Source of the DNA: Plantago ovata
Taxonomy: Eukaryota > Streptophyta > Magnoliopsida > Lamiales > Plantaginaceae
DNA length: 64,000 bases
Assembly: GCA_028274465.1 (NCBI GenBank)
Contig: CM051455.1
Span: 129,924,096-129,988,095 of the forward strand
Direction: 5' to 3'
In this document: one piece after another, positions 21,864-33,600 of the stretch
Layout: each line of letters opens with the position of its first letter
How positions within the stretch are numbered: position 1 is the stretch's first letter
Program-made: the position numbers and the translations under genes
The notes under the pieces: generated by a model
Database searches by the model: none
What the model saw: only the letters and a program-made list of their open reading frames with translations
What the model was told of the DNA's origin: nothing

Positions 21864-22388
21864 GAATGAAATTACACACTTTTTAAGTTCAACAATTTTA
21901 ATTTTTGTCAGTCATGCAAAACTGTACTAATTTGCATGTACCTCTGCTATCAATCTGTGTTACTTTTAAACTTTAAAAGATTTTGAAATATAGCTCCCGA
22001 TAATAATACTAAGCCAAGTCAAACATATGTGTGATACTATGAAACCTACGAAGATTTGTTAAACCAATCTCGATTGTGTATTGGCGGATCACACATATGA
22101 TATACGCCCCCAAAAGAGTCCATCTCGACCATTAACTAACGAAAGTTCAAGAACTCAATTACAGAAACCGGAAAAGTTGTCAAACTCAATACAATGAAAG
22201 GATCTTCTGTCGCACACAATGTATAGTTAACAATTCGGTGAAGGATCTCGAAAACGAGCAACATACCTTTCTACGCATCGTGATGACTGGCAGACCCGAA
22301 GCGTCAAGCATGGTTTCTTTTTCAATTGCCAAAAGCTACCATCAATTTCCAGAACCAGAGCTGAATGTTGATCATGTCCATAGTTTTA
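21864..22388. other. No gene; one exon-like relic
   Basis: Minus-strand 22312-22268 reads MLDASGLPVITMRRK and is followed by a good donor (AAAG/GTATGT). A similar but damaged piece is present near 14335-14385. It could be a first exon of the LSF2 relic or of an unrelated gene. I do not recognise the peptide, and the rest is non-coding. Confidence 0.3.
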
Positions 22389-22514
22389 TTAGTGATAAAG
22401 GAACAAGTGATGCATAAAATAGGAAAAATTACGAAAACAATACAATGTTTCAACCAAAATTATGTTGAATAAAAATTTCCATTCCATATAAGTTCATGAA
22501 GTTATACAAGCAAG
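22389..22514. repeat. Dispersed duplicate of sequence near 19121
   Basis: This is the second member of the pair described at 19121-19257. It lies immediately 3' of the RBBP6-like gene, so the 19121 copy may be a transposed piece of that gene's 3' flank. Confidence 0.8.
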
Positions 22515-22582
22515 AGATTCCGAAATAAGTAAGCATCAAGAGAAACTGTTTACAATTAACTTGGAATATGGTTGCGACAGTT

Positions 22583-23416
22583 CTAAGTACAAACTTGGAA
22601 TCTTGAATTACAATTGACTGGATCTAATAATAATCTTTCACGCTTATTGCCGCCGGTAGCCAACTCTGATAGTGAAGCCAACATCTTCCTTTTCTTGGCA
22701 GCAAACTGATCAATAATCTGTGGTGATGACTCCTTATCTTGAACCGATGATGAGGTACTGCTGCTGCTGGTGGTGGACTCCAAATAACGGTTGATAGTGT
22801 TCCTCAAAGTCTTGTTGGGCAAAAGATAATCAACAAGAATATTGGTGGCACCGCAGACACAAGACAAACAGTTGGATACAATGTGATTTTCTTTGCACGT
22901 GTAACAGAAACTGGCGAAGCAACACTTGCTTGTGAGGACAGCATCTTTCATAACATGTTTGCACAATGGACAATGTAGCTCCGGTGGAATAACTCGTTGT
23001 TGTTGTGATGACAACGACGATGACGATGATGGGATCCCTTGGATATTAATGTCGTCCATGGGTTGAGAAACAGCTCGGATTGACACGGGAATTCTGGGAG
23101 GTTTGGAGTTTCGCAAATCGAAATCTGGATCACCATTCGTTGGACAGTGCTGAATCAGATGTCCTGGAACGTTACACCTTCGGCATCGATAACCATCGGG
23201 GATAGCAGGAGCAGGCGTAGTAGTAGGCCTTATATATACGTTACTTTTCTTGGGAAATCGACCGAAACCACCACGTTGTCCGCCTCTAAAGGCTCCTCTG
23301 TAGCCTCCTGATTTATAAGAAGCATCAGGTAGTTGAGCCATATGTCGCTGATAATCCGAATCGACACTTTCTAAAAACTGTCTGATCAACTCATCCTCCT
23401 CTTCCCTGGTGATCAT
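22583..23416 (-). CDS. RBBP6/MPE1-like zinc-knuckle and RING protein, DWNN domain missing
   Basis: The single-exon frame is 277 residues. It contains an Arg/Gly-rich segment (GGYRGAFRGGQRGGFGRFPK), a CCHC knuckle CRRCNVPGHLIQHC near residue 80, and a RING/U-box-type domain with CPLCKHVMKDA, CCFASFCYTC and the conserved LLPNKTLRNTI. This order is that of plant RBBP6 homologues (the PQT3 group), E3 ubiquitin ligases related to the mRNA 3'-processing factor Mpe1. Family members begin with a DWNN ubiquitin-like domain, which is not encoded here. The frame stays open upstream of the first ATG with linker-like sequence (EDLYDNIPESAVP) to a stop near 23645, so homology extends beyond the start. This suggests a 5'-truncated copy that may or may not be expressed. 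Confidence 0.72.
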   Translation of the reverse strand: MITREEEDELIRQFLESVDSDYQRHMAQLPDASYKSGGYRGAFRGGQRGGFGRFPKKSNVYIRPTTTPAPAIPDGYRCRRCNVPGHLIQHCPTNGDPDFDLRNSKPPRIPVSIRAVSQPMDDINIQGIPSSSSSLSSQQQRVIPPELHCPLCKHVMKDAVLTSKCCFASFCYTCKENHIVSNCLSCVCGATNILVDYLLPNKTLRNTINRYLESTTSSSSTSSSVQDKESSPQIIDQFAAKKRKMLASLSELATGGNKRERLLLDPVNCNSRFQVCT

Positions 23417-24382
23417 CTCAGCGAGAGGGATGATTTTTTTAGCCCCAGTGCTGCTGGAAGAAGGAACCGCAGATTCTGGAATATTATCATAAAGATCTTC
23501 AAAATTAGAAGAAAATATAGTCTTGATCGATAGGGAACCGAACGGAGTAGAAACAGACTTGTAAGCTCTCTCTTTACGATATAAAGGAAAATATGAGGGC
23601 GGAGCTGAGGGGTATATATATACCGGGGAAACTTTTGGGAGTTATATACCGGGGAAACTCGTAATGATTGAAACTTTTGGGAGTTATTTGCTTCATTGCT
23701 TGCCAATTTTCCTCAAGTTACATCAAAGGACAAAAGTATTCACATCTCCAATTTTGTTAATGGCTATTCAGTTTACATGATGATATGAATAATATTCTTG
23801 AATTCTCCGTCTTCATGCAAAATTAAATCCACAAGTTTTGCAATTGCTATTGAAATTGTCACATTCTTCGTACGTAGCTCATACCCGTTTTTCACTTTCA
23901 AGTCTCATGAAATCATATATTTCTCTTTTTTATCCCTTAATCGACTTTTATTACTAGTTCTCAATCTAAAGGGATGTGAAATACTGCAAACCCAACTTTT
24001 CGAGGATACAAAAATCCAAAATCAGAAGAAGAACATGCTCTTCAGCAAACGGTGAAGATATTGATTGATCCATACCCAGGAAAAGTGACAATATATTACA
24101 TGATCCTATAGCTTTTTACCATGCAAATCCACGGCACAATATAGTTCTACAGCTCATATAATGAAAAGTGTGAACGTAATAGATGACATTTAAGAGCGAA
24201 AAATACATCTGCAATATATTATCTGATTTGGAGCTAATCGGTTTCTCCAAGCAAAACATTCAGGGAAGCAAAATTTTGAAGCTCCAAGCTGCAAATTAGA
24301 TGAGCACCTGGATAACTGAAACCAGGAACTCCCGATTTCCCATCACACAGGTTCCAGACAGATTCGTGTCCACATACAAATA
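23417..24382. other. Upstream of RBBP6-like gene and 3' flank of NOP53
   Basis: Up to about 23640 this holds the truncated linker frame described for the RBBP6-like gene, including two near-identical ATACCGGGGAAACT pieces around 23621 and 23649. Beyond that there is only AT-rich sequence and the probable NOP53 3' UTR. I see no other gene. Confidence 0.5.
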
Positions 24383-27300
24383 TTACTTCCTGCGTAGCAT
24401 GCACAATCACCATGAGACAAAATAATCAAAAGCTTCAGCAGCATGAAGTATATTTCTCTTTAACATCTCTCAATCATGATACGAATGCTTATGTATTCAT
24501 TTACACAAGGACCGGAATAAAGAGAACCTACTAAGTTAAACTAAACCCTACATCCCATTTGTATTTCTTATGTACACCACATCAACCGTCATCCCTGCAG
24601 ACTTCAGTGCACAAACTTCAGAATCACAGGTTTCTTGTTAATCTATAGAGTCTATACCCTTTAGGTTGACAGATTTTGATGGAAGGCAAGGCATTAAAAT
24701 TACTATTCCCTTTCCAGTTATGTTCTGTGGTTCAATACTTTCTTTAGGTTATTAGTTCTCCCTCAAATTATAGATGCATAAACTAGTTTATCTAAGTTCA
24801 CCAATTAAAATTTCTTAAAGGGCCTAGGAGCGTCACTGAATTCATGAATTCGTTGCGACCCACAAAAGCTACAGATTATGTATCTAAGCTAATAAGCCCA
24901 ATATAACGTTCTCACAGGAAAAATAACAGCGAAAGGAATGGTATCAGATCGATCAATATCTTCCACATACAGCCAAAAAGGTAAACTAATTTGCCTCTAC
25001 AGGTAAAACAACTACTTAGACCAATAGGCTCCCAGATTTTCTTTCTGACCCATTTCTCTGTCCAATAACTTACTTTCTTTTTTCATGGCTTTTTTTTCAA
25101 TTTAGGGGAGAGAGGAGGAATAGAAAGGAAAAAAGACCAAAGTGAAAAAGAAAGGTGCATTGCTCCGTCATTTGATTTGTCCTTTCTTCAGAGGTTACTT
25201 CTTTATTGTGATTCATTGTATACATTCATTTGAGCTTGTTCATTATATAACTTTTGTTTGTCATACTTCTGTACTAGGCATCAGCATGATTTTAGAATGA
25301 TATTACAAAATAAAATAAGGATTTTTAGCACTACACATTATAAGGCAAGACCATATGATATATCAGAGCTGAACTGACCTGCTACTCTTCCTTGTTGGGA
25401 TAACAAGTCCCCTCTTTTCCAGGCTCTTGAACCGATCTTTCACAAGAGTGCAACATCCCTATTATGATGAGGAAAAAGCAAAATGAATAAAACAAAAGTA
25501 AGACAGATGCAAGTACTATATTCTCCTTCTACAAGGCAGACTGAGACATCCAACACACAGTGACACCTAGCTTCTACACAGCAAAGCCCATGGTAAAATA
25601 GGACTTGATTCCTCCCATGGGGCCATGGATGCCGCAAGTATTAGCACTCATGCAACCCAGATCCTCGGAAGAGAAGAGTGCAGGAAAAAATAACCAGTAT
25701 GATATATAAAACTGAAATAGGTGAAGTAATAAACCTTCAATTGTCGAAGTGAACCAGTCTTTTCTTCAGATAAGAGAACTTGCATGGGCGCAGGATCAAA
25801 CCTGAATTAAAGAACACAGGCATGCCTAAATTAGTGTCTGCCAACGTTTTAACAAATAAAAACATCAAACAAGATTATTTATCTCACAAGGGCCTTAATT
25901 AAAGATCACAGACATGCCTAAATTAGTGTAAGCCAACATTTTAACAAATAAAAACATCAAACAAGATTATTTATCTCACAAGGGCCCTAATTAATTTAAA
26001 TTTACTCGGTGATCAGTGCAAGAAAGTACTTAAGATATCAACAATAAATCAATAATAAACAATTCAGATAAGCCATAATATCAGAATTGTGAAGTAACAT
26101 TCTAGTTTGGCCCTTATCACAGTATCAGAATTATAAACTTTAAAATAAGATTAAAATATCACACTTCGCTGTACAGTTTAGTTAAATCCATATCATTATG
26201 TTTCAGCAATAGCCAATGGGTCATTGGGTGTTGATGCAAGATAGACTGAGACAGACATTCCAGGTTTAAGGAAATCATTGAATCTTTAATAAATGTAAAT
26301 GTGTCGTGATAGTCACATACTTGTATTTCCCCAAACGAGGTGGACGAGTTTTCAGTCTCTCTTGTTTAGCTACCTCACGTCGGAGATGTTTCTTTTTTTT
26401 TTCTTCGTCCTCTTCAGCAATTTCCTTTACTATGTCTGCTAAGCTGTTTTCAGAAGAACACATTAGCATATTCCCAGTAACACAGAAGCCAAATTAAATT
26501 CAATAGGTGGGTAAATATTAGCTGAAAAGTGGCCATAGATACCTATCTATCTCTTTTGACAGTTTGCCAGCTTTCTTGGCCTCTGCTTCAGCCTTCAGTC
26601 TTTCCTTCTGTCTAGCTCTCCGGTTCAACTGGACTTTTGTTATCCTTTCTGCTTTACGAGGCCTGTATATAAGCCAGTTAGAGGTCAAAACTAGCTAAGC
26701 AAAACTAAAACCTCTTCCTATTCGAAAGGTAATTAAATATGCTCATAAACTACTGAACAAAGAACTAGGTTCATTCCTTAAAACTAATGCTAACAAACTA
26801 CTGGATAGAACTAGGACAGCACACAACAGCCATGCCATTTTGCTTGAAGAAGATTTTGTAGGCGACATGTGTGGATTTGATAACTTACTTTGTATCAATT
26901 ATGGTATACCACTCTTATTCTGTACTCTGTTTTGGGTTTCAATATCTTTTCATCTTCATGAAAATAAATGGTGAAGGTAATTAAATATGCTGCAGAAGAA
27001 ATGCAAATAACAGCCATGTTTCGCATGTCCAGCATGGTTCCTAGAAAGACTTAACACAAGATTTTTTTAATTTGAAGGTTAAACACCGAAGAAACTGAAA
27101 CGGAGTTTAGTTAAACGCTAGGGGAGACTTAACATAAGGTTTTTTTATTTGAAGGTTAAACACTAAACAAACTGAGATGTAGTTCAGCCAGAAGCCAATT
27201 GGCAATATGTAAATTTCATTTGAACCACATTTTGCCAACTAATGCATTTTCAACCAAGTGTCCAGTCAGAAGATGAAATGTGAATCCCTAAACTAGAAAA

Positions 27301-28960
27301 GAATAATACAGGTCATCTCTGATATCTCTAGTAAAAAACATGGTAGAAGATTAAACAGGATATTAAACTTCAGGTACAAATAATCAAACCTCTTTTCCAC
27401 ATCTTCAGCTCCATTCTCAGTTGGATTTTCATTCTCATCTTCATCATCAGTTCTATCATCCGCATCAAGGAAATATTTCTGATTACCAATAAAGATGTGA
27501 ATAAGTAATAAAAGATGGATATGTAGAATAATTTAAAGACAAAAGGAGTACGGGATACTAACATCTTCTTCATCAATAGAATCAGGAAGGACAGTTGAGG
27601 GAATAGGTTCAGGCCCCAATTCATCTTGATAAATTTTCTGCATCTCATCCGCAACAGCACAAGCTAATGCATCCTGCAGGCACACACAAGGGCATAAGTC
27701 TCTTGTCACATTAGATCCCAAATTCCTGAGGACCAAAAGAACATAGATAATAATAAGGTCAAATATGGGAAAGAAGTACAACCTGATGGCTTTCAGGGTG
27801 GGGATTGAACGAACAACCCGGAGGTTCAACCTCAACAGCAGGTATAATGGAAGGCCTGGTTTTCTGCAATAGTATAAAATGTAATTATTCATATTAATAC
27901 TATGGGGCTGAAGAAATAAACAACAGAGACATTCCAACTTCTGAATTCTTCATGCATTATAGTAATTACAGTATGATATACTTGAGCACATAAATATGTG
28001 AAACATCAGCACTAATGATGATTATACAACCAAAAATACATGAAATGCAAGCTCAAAACATAGGAGTAACATATTCTTTACCTTCTTAGTCTTGCGGTTG
28101 ATCTCCCCTGTCACAATGATTGTAGCTCCCATCAGAAACAATGTAAAATCATGAAATAATTAAGAGAGCAAATCATGTACTACTAAATTAACAAAGTAAA
28201 GAAGTATAATACCATTCTGCTCCCATATATCAACAATACTAGAACCAGGCACGCTTCCTCCCTGCGATGATTCAAGCAACAACATTATATACACTTGCCA
28301 ACATGAGCAAAACTTAACACGGTACGCAAAATTTCAAACCTTTAGACTAACCTGTCCAGCATCTCCAGCCGGTTTCACACCCGTATCATTTTTCTTGGAT
28401 TTCTTCTTCTTTTGCACAGAAGAAGGAATTGCTTTAACAAAAGGGTTCTTCTGCAATACACTGTCACAGTGTAGTACCTTATCTCGGCTTTTCTCAATCT
28501 TCCTTCTAACAGAAAGATCTAACAATAGAAAAAATAAAATACTATAAGCCCCAGCTCACAATTCATAAATAAGAGCTAAATAAATACTATCAATCAAAAT
28601 CCAGCCACTACCAGAACATGTAAAACTCTAATCTCGTACCAATTCCATATCTTTCTAAGTACTATTAAACCACAAACATACAAGAACACTAAAAGAATAT
28701 CCATTTACTAATTCCAGCAAATAAATAAATAAATTCACAAACTGGATTGATGAAAATAAAAAATTAGGATGTGGGTTTTGTTTAACATTACCTCTGGACT
28801 TATCAACGAAGTAAAGAGATTCATTGGAAGCATCAGCTAAAGAGCCACCGGAAAGGGCGTCTTTGGTGGACTTCTCGAAGAAATCCTCGAAATCTTCGGT
28901 GCTAATGTTGGCTCTCCATTCCTTCTTGCCCTTCCGGGAAGTCTTGGCTCTCTTACCCAT
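24383..28960 (-). CDS. NOP53: Ribosome biogenesis protein NOP53 (GLTSCR2/SMO4 type)
   Basis: Twelve exons were traced on the minus strand: 28960-28792, 28518-28352, 28261-28213, 28107-28082, 27863-27783, 27673-27563, 27478-27390, 26662-26543, 26443-26321, 25801-25735, 25458-25379 and 24389-24383. All junctions are GT-AG and phase-consistent, giving 362 residues. The protein starts MGKRAKTSRKGKKEW, is rich in Lys/Glu with coiled-coil-like stretches (LADIVKEIAEEDEEKKKKH), and ends FKSLEKRGLVIPTRKSSRK, the conserved Nop53 C-terminus. NOP53 is a nucleolar 60S assembly factor that brings the exosome to pre-rRNA. The last coding exon contributes only seven nucleotides including the stop. Upstream telo-box and site II motifs fit co-regulation with ribosomal genes. 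Confidence 0.9.
25807..25990. repeat. Tandem duplication of 92 bp in a NOP53 intron
   Basis: The unit beginning TTAAAGAACACAGGCATGCC at 25807 recurs from 25899 with a few substitutions. It lies directly upstream of exon 10, with its first bases close to the acceptor, but it does not change the splice site or coding. Confidence 0.88.
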
Positions 28961-29009
28961 CTTCCGATCACTGTGTGGAGACGAAAGTAACGGCAGGAGA
29001 GGGGGGTAA

Positions 29010-29017
29010 TTAGGGTT
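29010..29017 (-). promoter_or_regulatory. Telo-box upstream of NOP53
   Basis: TTAGGGTT on the plus strand reads AACCCTAA toward the gene, about 50 bp before the NOP53 start codon. Telo-boxes near the transcription start are typical of plant ribosomal-protein and ribosome-biogenesis genes. Confidence 0.6.
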
Positions 29018-29131
29018 GGTTGTTTGAGCTCTGCTGCTCTGAGGCTTTGTTTGTTTGTTTTGTTGTTAAACAGATGATAATAATGTTGAGACGACCAGAG
29101 CGTCGCGTCTTCACCTAGTTCGTGGATTATT

Positions 29132-29243
29132 ATACCATTTTGGTAATTTGGTCCATGCCTACTACTTATGTATTTGAGCGGGCCCATATACCATTTTGGT
29201 AATTTGGTCCATGCTTATTGTATACTTGGGCGGGCCCATTATC
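29132..29243. repeat. Tandem duplication of 56 bp carrying site II elements
   Basis: The unit starting ATACCATTTTGGTAATTTGG is repeated with period 56 (29132 and 29188). Each copy ends in GGGCCCAT (29180-29187 and 29232-29239 on the plus strand), the site II core TGGGCC/GGCCCA bound by TCP factors. The duplication therefore doubles a candidate element upstream of NOP53. Confidence 0.75.
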
Positions 29244-30608
29244 TCGATATATATAGACCTGGCAAACGGGTTGATCGGATCGGATGATTTCTGGTTAGTA
29301 AGTTTGTTTCGGGTGATTTCGGATCGGGTCGGGTCGGGGTCGGGTGTGTTCAGATTTCGGGTTTAAATCGGATTCTGGTGTTATTCGGATTATAAATTTC
29401 AGAACATTTCGGATCGGGCCAATTCAGATTCAGTGTTGATTGAATATTTAAAAGCAAAATTATTTTAACAATGAAAATTTATAAAATATTACAACTTTAA
29501 AATCTTTATAATAAGTTAGTTATATATAAAAATATATTTTAAATGAAAGTAATTATGTATTCCCTATAAATTTAATTCGGGTCATTTCGGATTGAAAAAG
29601 TTTGTGTTACATGTAATTCGGATCGGGTGAATTTCGGATTGAATTTATTCGGAAGATTTCGGATTGTTTAATTCGGATAAAAAATTTCGGGTGTTTTCGG
29701 ATCGGATTTCGGGTCAAAGTTCGGATGGTTGACCATAATTTTTTGGGTGAGACTTCGGGTTTCAGGTCAGGTCGGATTTAGGATTCGGGTGGCTTTTGCA
29801 TTTACATTCTTTATTTTAATTATGGTCAATCATTCGAACTTTAAATATAATAGATTATGAAGGTATAATATAGGCCAAGTGGGGTAACTTGCTAGGGTAA
29901 TGAATAAATAAAGAATGTAAAATATCTTATATTATTATATTGGAAATCTGATATAATATTAATTTAAAATCTAAAATATTTTATATTTAAGAATAAGAGA
30001 AAAAACCTAAAATGTATTATATTAAAAACCCGAGGTGTTACATATTATTCATTTAATTTTTTTTCCCTTCATTTTTTGCATACCAAGTCATGATAGTCAT
30101 CCACACCGCCCAAATTTATCTGAAACTAATTTTCGATGTGAAACTAACTCAGTTTAATTATTTTCGTTGTGAAACTTATTCAATATGAAACTAAGTCGGT
30201 CTGAAACTAATATTGGTTTGATACAATTGGTTTGAAACTAAGTTGGTTTGATACAGTAGGGCCTGACAGTGGTCAACCAGTAGGAATCGGAAAAAAAAAA
30301 GAAAAAAAAAAACCAGTAGGGGACTTGAAGAAGCGCCAATAGTCATGCTTGAGAAAGAATGATGAGTAATTTCTCTCCTTAACAAAAAATAAAAAATAAT
30401 GAATAATGAATAACAGATCACTATTTACAATACTAATAATTGGTTTCCTGTGCCTGTGCAATAAGAATCCACAAGGGTGTACAGTACACTAAAGAAGCGA
30501 AGTATATACAATTGGTAAAGCATGTATATGCAATTAGTGTTGCTTTCCTCCCGACTTGGAGGATTGGGCTTCTAAAATACTACTCCAATGTTCTGTTCTA
30601 CTACTTCT
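29244..30608. other. Intergenic; degenerate TCGGGT/TCGGAT-rich repeat
   Basis: From about 29265 to 29790 the sequence is full of TCGGGT, TCGGAT and TTCGG words around an AT-rich core, a common class of degenerate plant repeat, beginning GACCTGGCAAACGGGT. Its right edge is unclear and no target duplication was found. From 29800 to 30608 there is AT-rich sequence and no gene. The end of this stretch should contain the TIC236 3' UTR. Confidence 0.45.
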
Positions 30609-33600
30609 CTAGTCCTGGGATGTTGCAGAATATTCAAACATAAGACGCTTGTATGGGGCTGACTGCAATAGCACCCGTAGTCGACTTGTGAGCTGGTAGA
30701 TCAACGTCCACTGCATAGCCATCTCCGAATCTTTCATCTGCCTCACAACCGATGCCTGCATGCAACAACAAAGGTTTCTTTCTTAGGATACAAGAGCTTT
30801 GTATCTTATAAAACAAACTATTTTACTAGGAACTTTACAGAATTTTCCTGTGGTTCATTTTCAATCACATTGCAACTTTTTTCAGGTAAAAGGGGAAGAT
30901 TAGGGAGAAGCTTGTTTGACAACCTGAAGACGCTTCCCTAACTGGACTTCAACTTCAGCTCCGAATGATATGTTGCTAGCAAGGGACTTGAGAGGATCTA
31001 CTGTAGGGTCCACGGACAGTAAACTGGCAATCTGAGGAGCATAAACCCTTGCCCTCCATCGAGCCTGTCCAAATTCTCTTATGTCTTCTATCCTTGGCAT
31101 CAGTGTCTCCAGAGTTGCAGTAGCAAGCTTCTTGAATGCAAGCTGTCCATCGCCTTCTAATATAGATTCAGCCAATTGACTTTCAAATACTCGAGCAGCC
31201 TGTGATTGAAATTTAGAGATGTTCAGTTTATATTATGCTGCATGGTAACCTGTGTACCAGCCTTGGTTCTGATTTCGGAAAACACCCCCCCCCCCCCCAC
31301 ACCCAAAAAAAATTAAAAAATTTTAAAGAATCAATTCATGTCTCCGTTCGCAATCACCACAGAGTTGGCAACATAAGTTTCTCAGCGCTCCAGAATTATT
31401 CATTAAAGAAATCCATCGAACAGGAACATGCATGATTCATCACTTTTAGCAAGTTATTACACTTTCACGATAACTTTGAAAAGCCCGCATCAACATTACC
31501 TCGGTAGTGGAAAGGACATCTTGCTCCAAGGAACGCGTAGAAGTTACGGCCAGTTTTTCTTGCCACTTGCTAGCTCGACTTTGGATTCTGAATTGCCATT
31601 CAGACCCCACTAATGCTAAATCCAAAGTCGGATCAAGTCCATTATCAGGCTCAAATTTTGCAATGTTAAGATGCTCCCGCTTGAGTCTGACCTGAAATTA
31701 AGATGAACCATGCAAAGTTTATATGGACTGAGCTTTCAATCAAAGGTCAGAGACAAGAAGATTCATCGAGTTGGACAGCTTGCTTCCAGGGTATTCACAT
31801 ATATGTAAAAATTACCTGTGTTGCTACAAGATTCACATCGCCATTCTCGAACGTTAGAACGCCTTTAGGTTTTATATATTTGGGATGGGCAGGGCCGTTT
31901 AGTTCAAGTTCTCCACTAACAGCAAAATTGAGAATCAAAGGATAAACTATCCGCAGATATGGTCCAAGAGCAATCCTCAAGTCAGTTAGTCGGATATCAA
32001 ACTTCGGCTTTCTATTGACGAGGACTATCTCTTTCTCATCTTCTTCATGTTTAGCTGGAAACAATTGTAACTTGATTACAACTATAGGCATCCAACAGTT
32101 ATGAATAGAGAAATAAATCGCAGAAGGATAACAACTAATCAATGCACATGCTACTACTCATTAGCATGTTTGCACCATTAGCATGTATGCACCGTGCTAA
32201 TTCACACTACATGAATTTCATGATAATCATAGCTCATGTTTTTGCATAAATAATCGAGGGTTTTTTACACAAACCTCCCCCGAGTAATAGCTAAATTACA
32301 CATAAAGCCGCATTCCCTTGATAGTAAAAGAATTCCAAAAATTCAAGCATAATTTAAGACACAAATATAAGTTTGTAATTCTAGATCGCCAAGGTTATCA
32401 ACCCCTTTCCCAGTTTTAGTTCCACGTATGGTCAATTTCTGTGCAACAATAGCACATATACCTGGCAAACTGGCAAGCCAACAAGTTTTTCCTTGTGAGT
32501 TGTGAGTTGTGACCTTATCTATCTATTTATTTTTCTTTGAAATGCATATCTTTCTCAAATATTTTTTTAAAGTTATTTCACTTATTATACCTTTGTTTTC
32601 TTTAATGGAAATGCAATTTAATGCAATTTAAACCTTCTCAAATATGTTACTCGTATTTTATTACTTATAATGCTTGAAGAAACAAAGTTCAAAACACATA
32701 GATACTATTAGATACTACAACTTCAATACATTATTTTCCCAAACATACCAGATGGTTGGTGGAATGGGATACTTGATGATGCAGGTATCAGGTTCAGAAA
32801 ACGCGAAACATATTTTGATGCGACCATACGACCATATCCACCAACTGGGAGCTTTGGCACACTTGTATCCCGATTGAAGGGAGCAGCTTCACCCCCACTT
32901 CCCTTGTCATGTGGTAGATAAGCTTCCCCCTGGCTAATCTTTATTTTCCCAGAGATATTGGGTTGCATAATAGATCCAGTTACTTGCAACTGAGAGTCAA
33001 CCTGACCACTTTATAACAGGAATTTCAGATTAAATAGACTGAAAAACAAAAATTATTCAACAGAAAATTGAGCACAAAACACTGAACTGAAAATACCTCA
33101 AGATATTCCTTGCACGCACTTCCAGAACCTCGCATTTTAATTCAAGTTTGTCATTAAGAGACGCTTCACTCATTCGGAGGGGGAGATTCCCTTTTACAGA
33201 CAATTTACCTTTTCTGCTTACTCTGCCCTCTAACGAACCAATTCGCAATCTATTTGAATTTACAATAACTGTTCCACCTAAATTGGTAATTGGTTTCCGA
33301 AGTACAGGTGAAGACACTGTTCCCCTGTGAAAATATGCTGAACCATCTAGTACAGGCTGTTCAACAGTACCCCTCACCTGACAGGAAAAGAAAGGGCCAT
33401 GATCAATCCGCAAAGTACTGGGGGGGGGGGGGGGAGACAATGCTTACTATAATTCAAACAAAAGGAGAAAGAAAGTTAATTGCACCAACCTGAAGCATGA
33501 CTTCAGCATTGCCGTTGAGCCAATTTGCATAAGGAGAAATTGCTGTTAGCAACATCATGCCCCCATCTTTGATATCAGCATCAATTCTAACCTCTCCAGC

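Noticed and set aside
29265-29790. Possible transposon rich in TCGGGT/TCGGAT
   Set aside because: No convincing terminal repeats or target duplication. It is described only as degenerate repeat.
31283-31298. C-run (and the G-run at 33421-33434) in TIC236 introns
   Set aside because: Simple homopolymers, possibly length errors in sequencing. There is no functional evidence.
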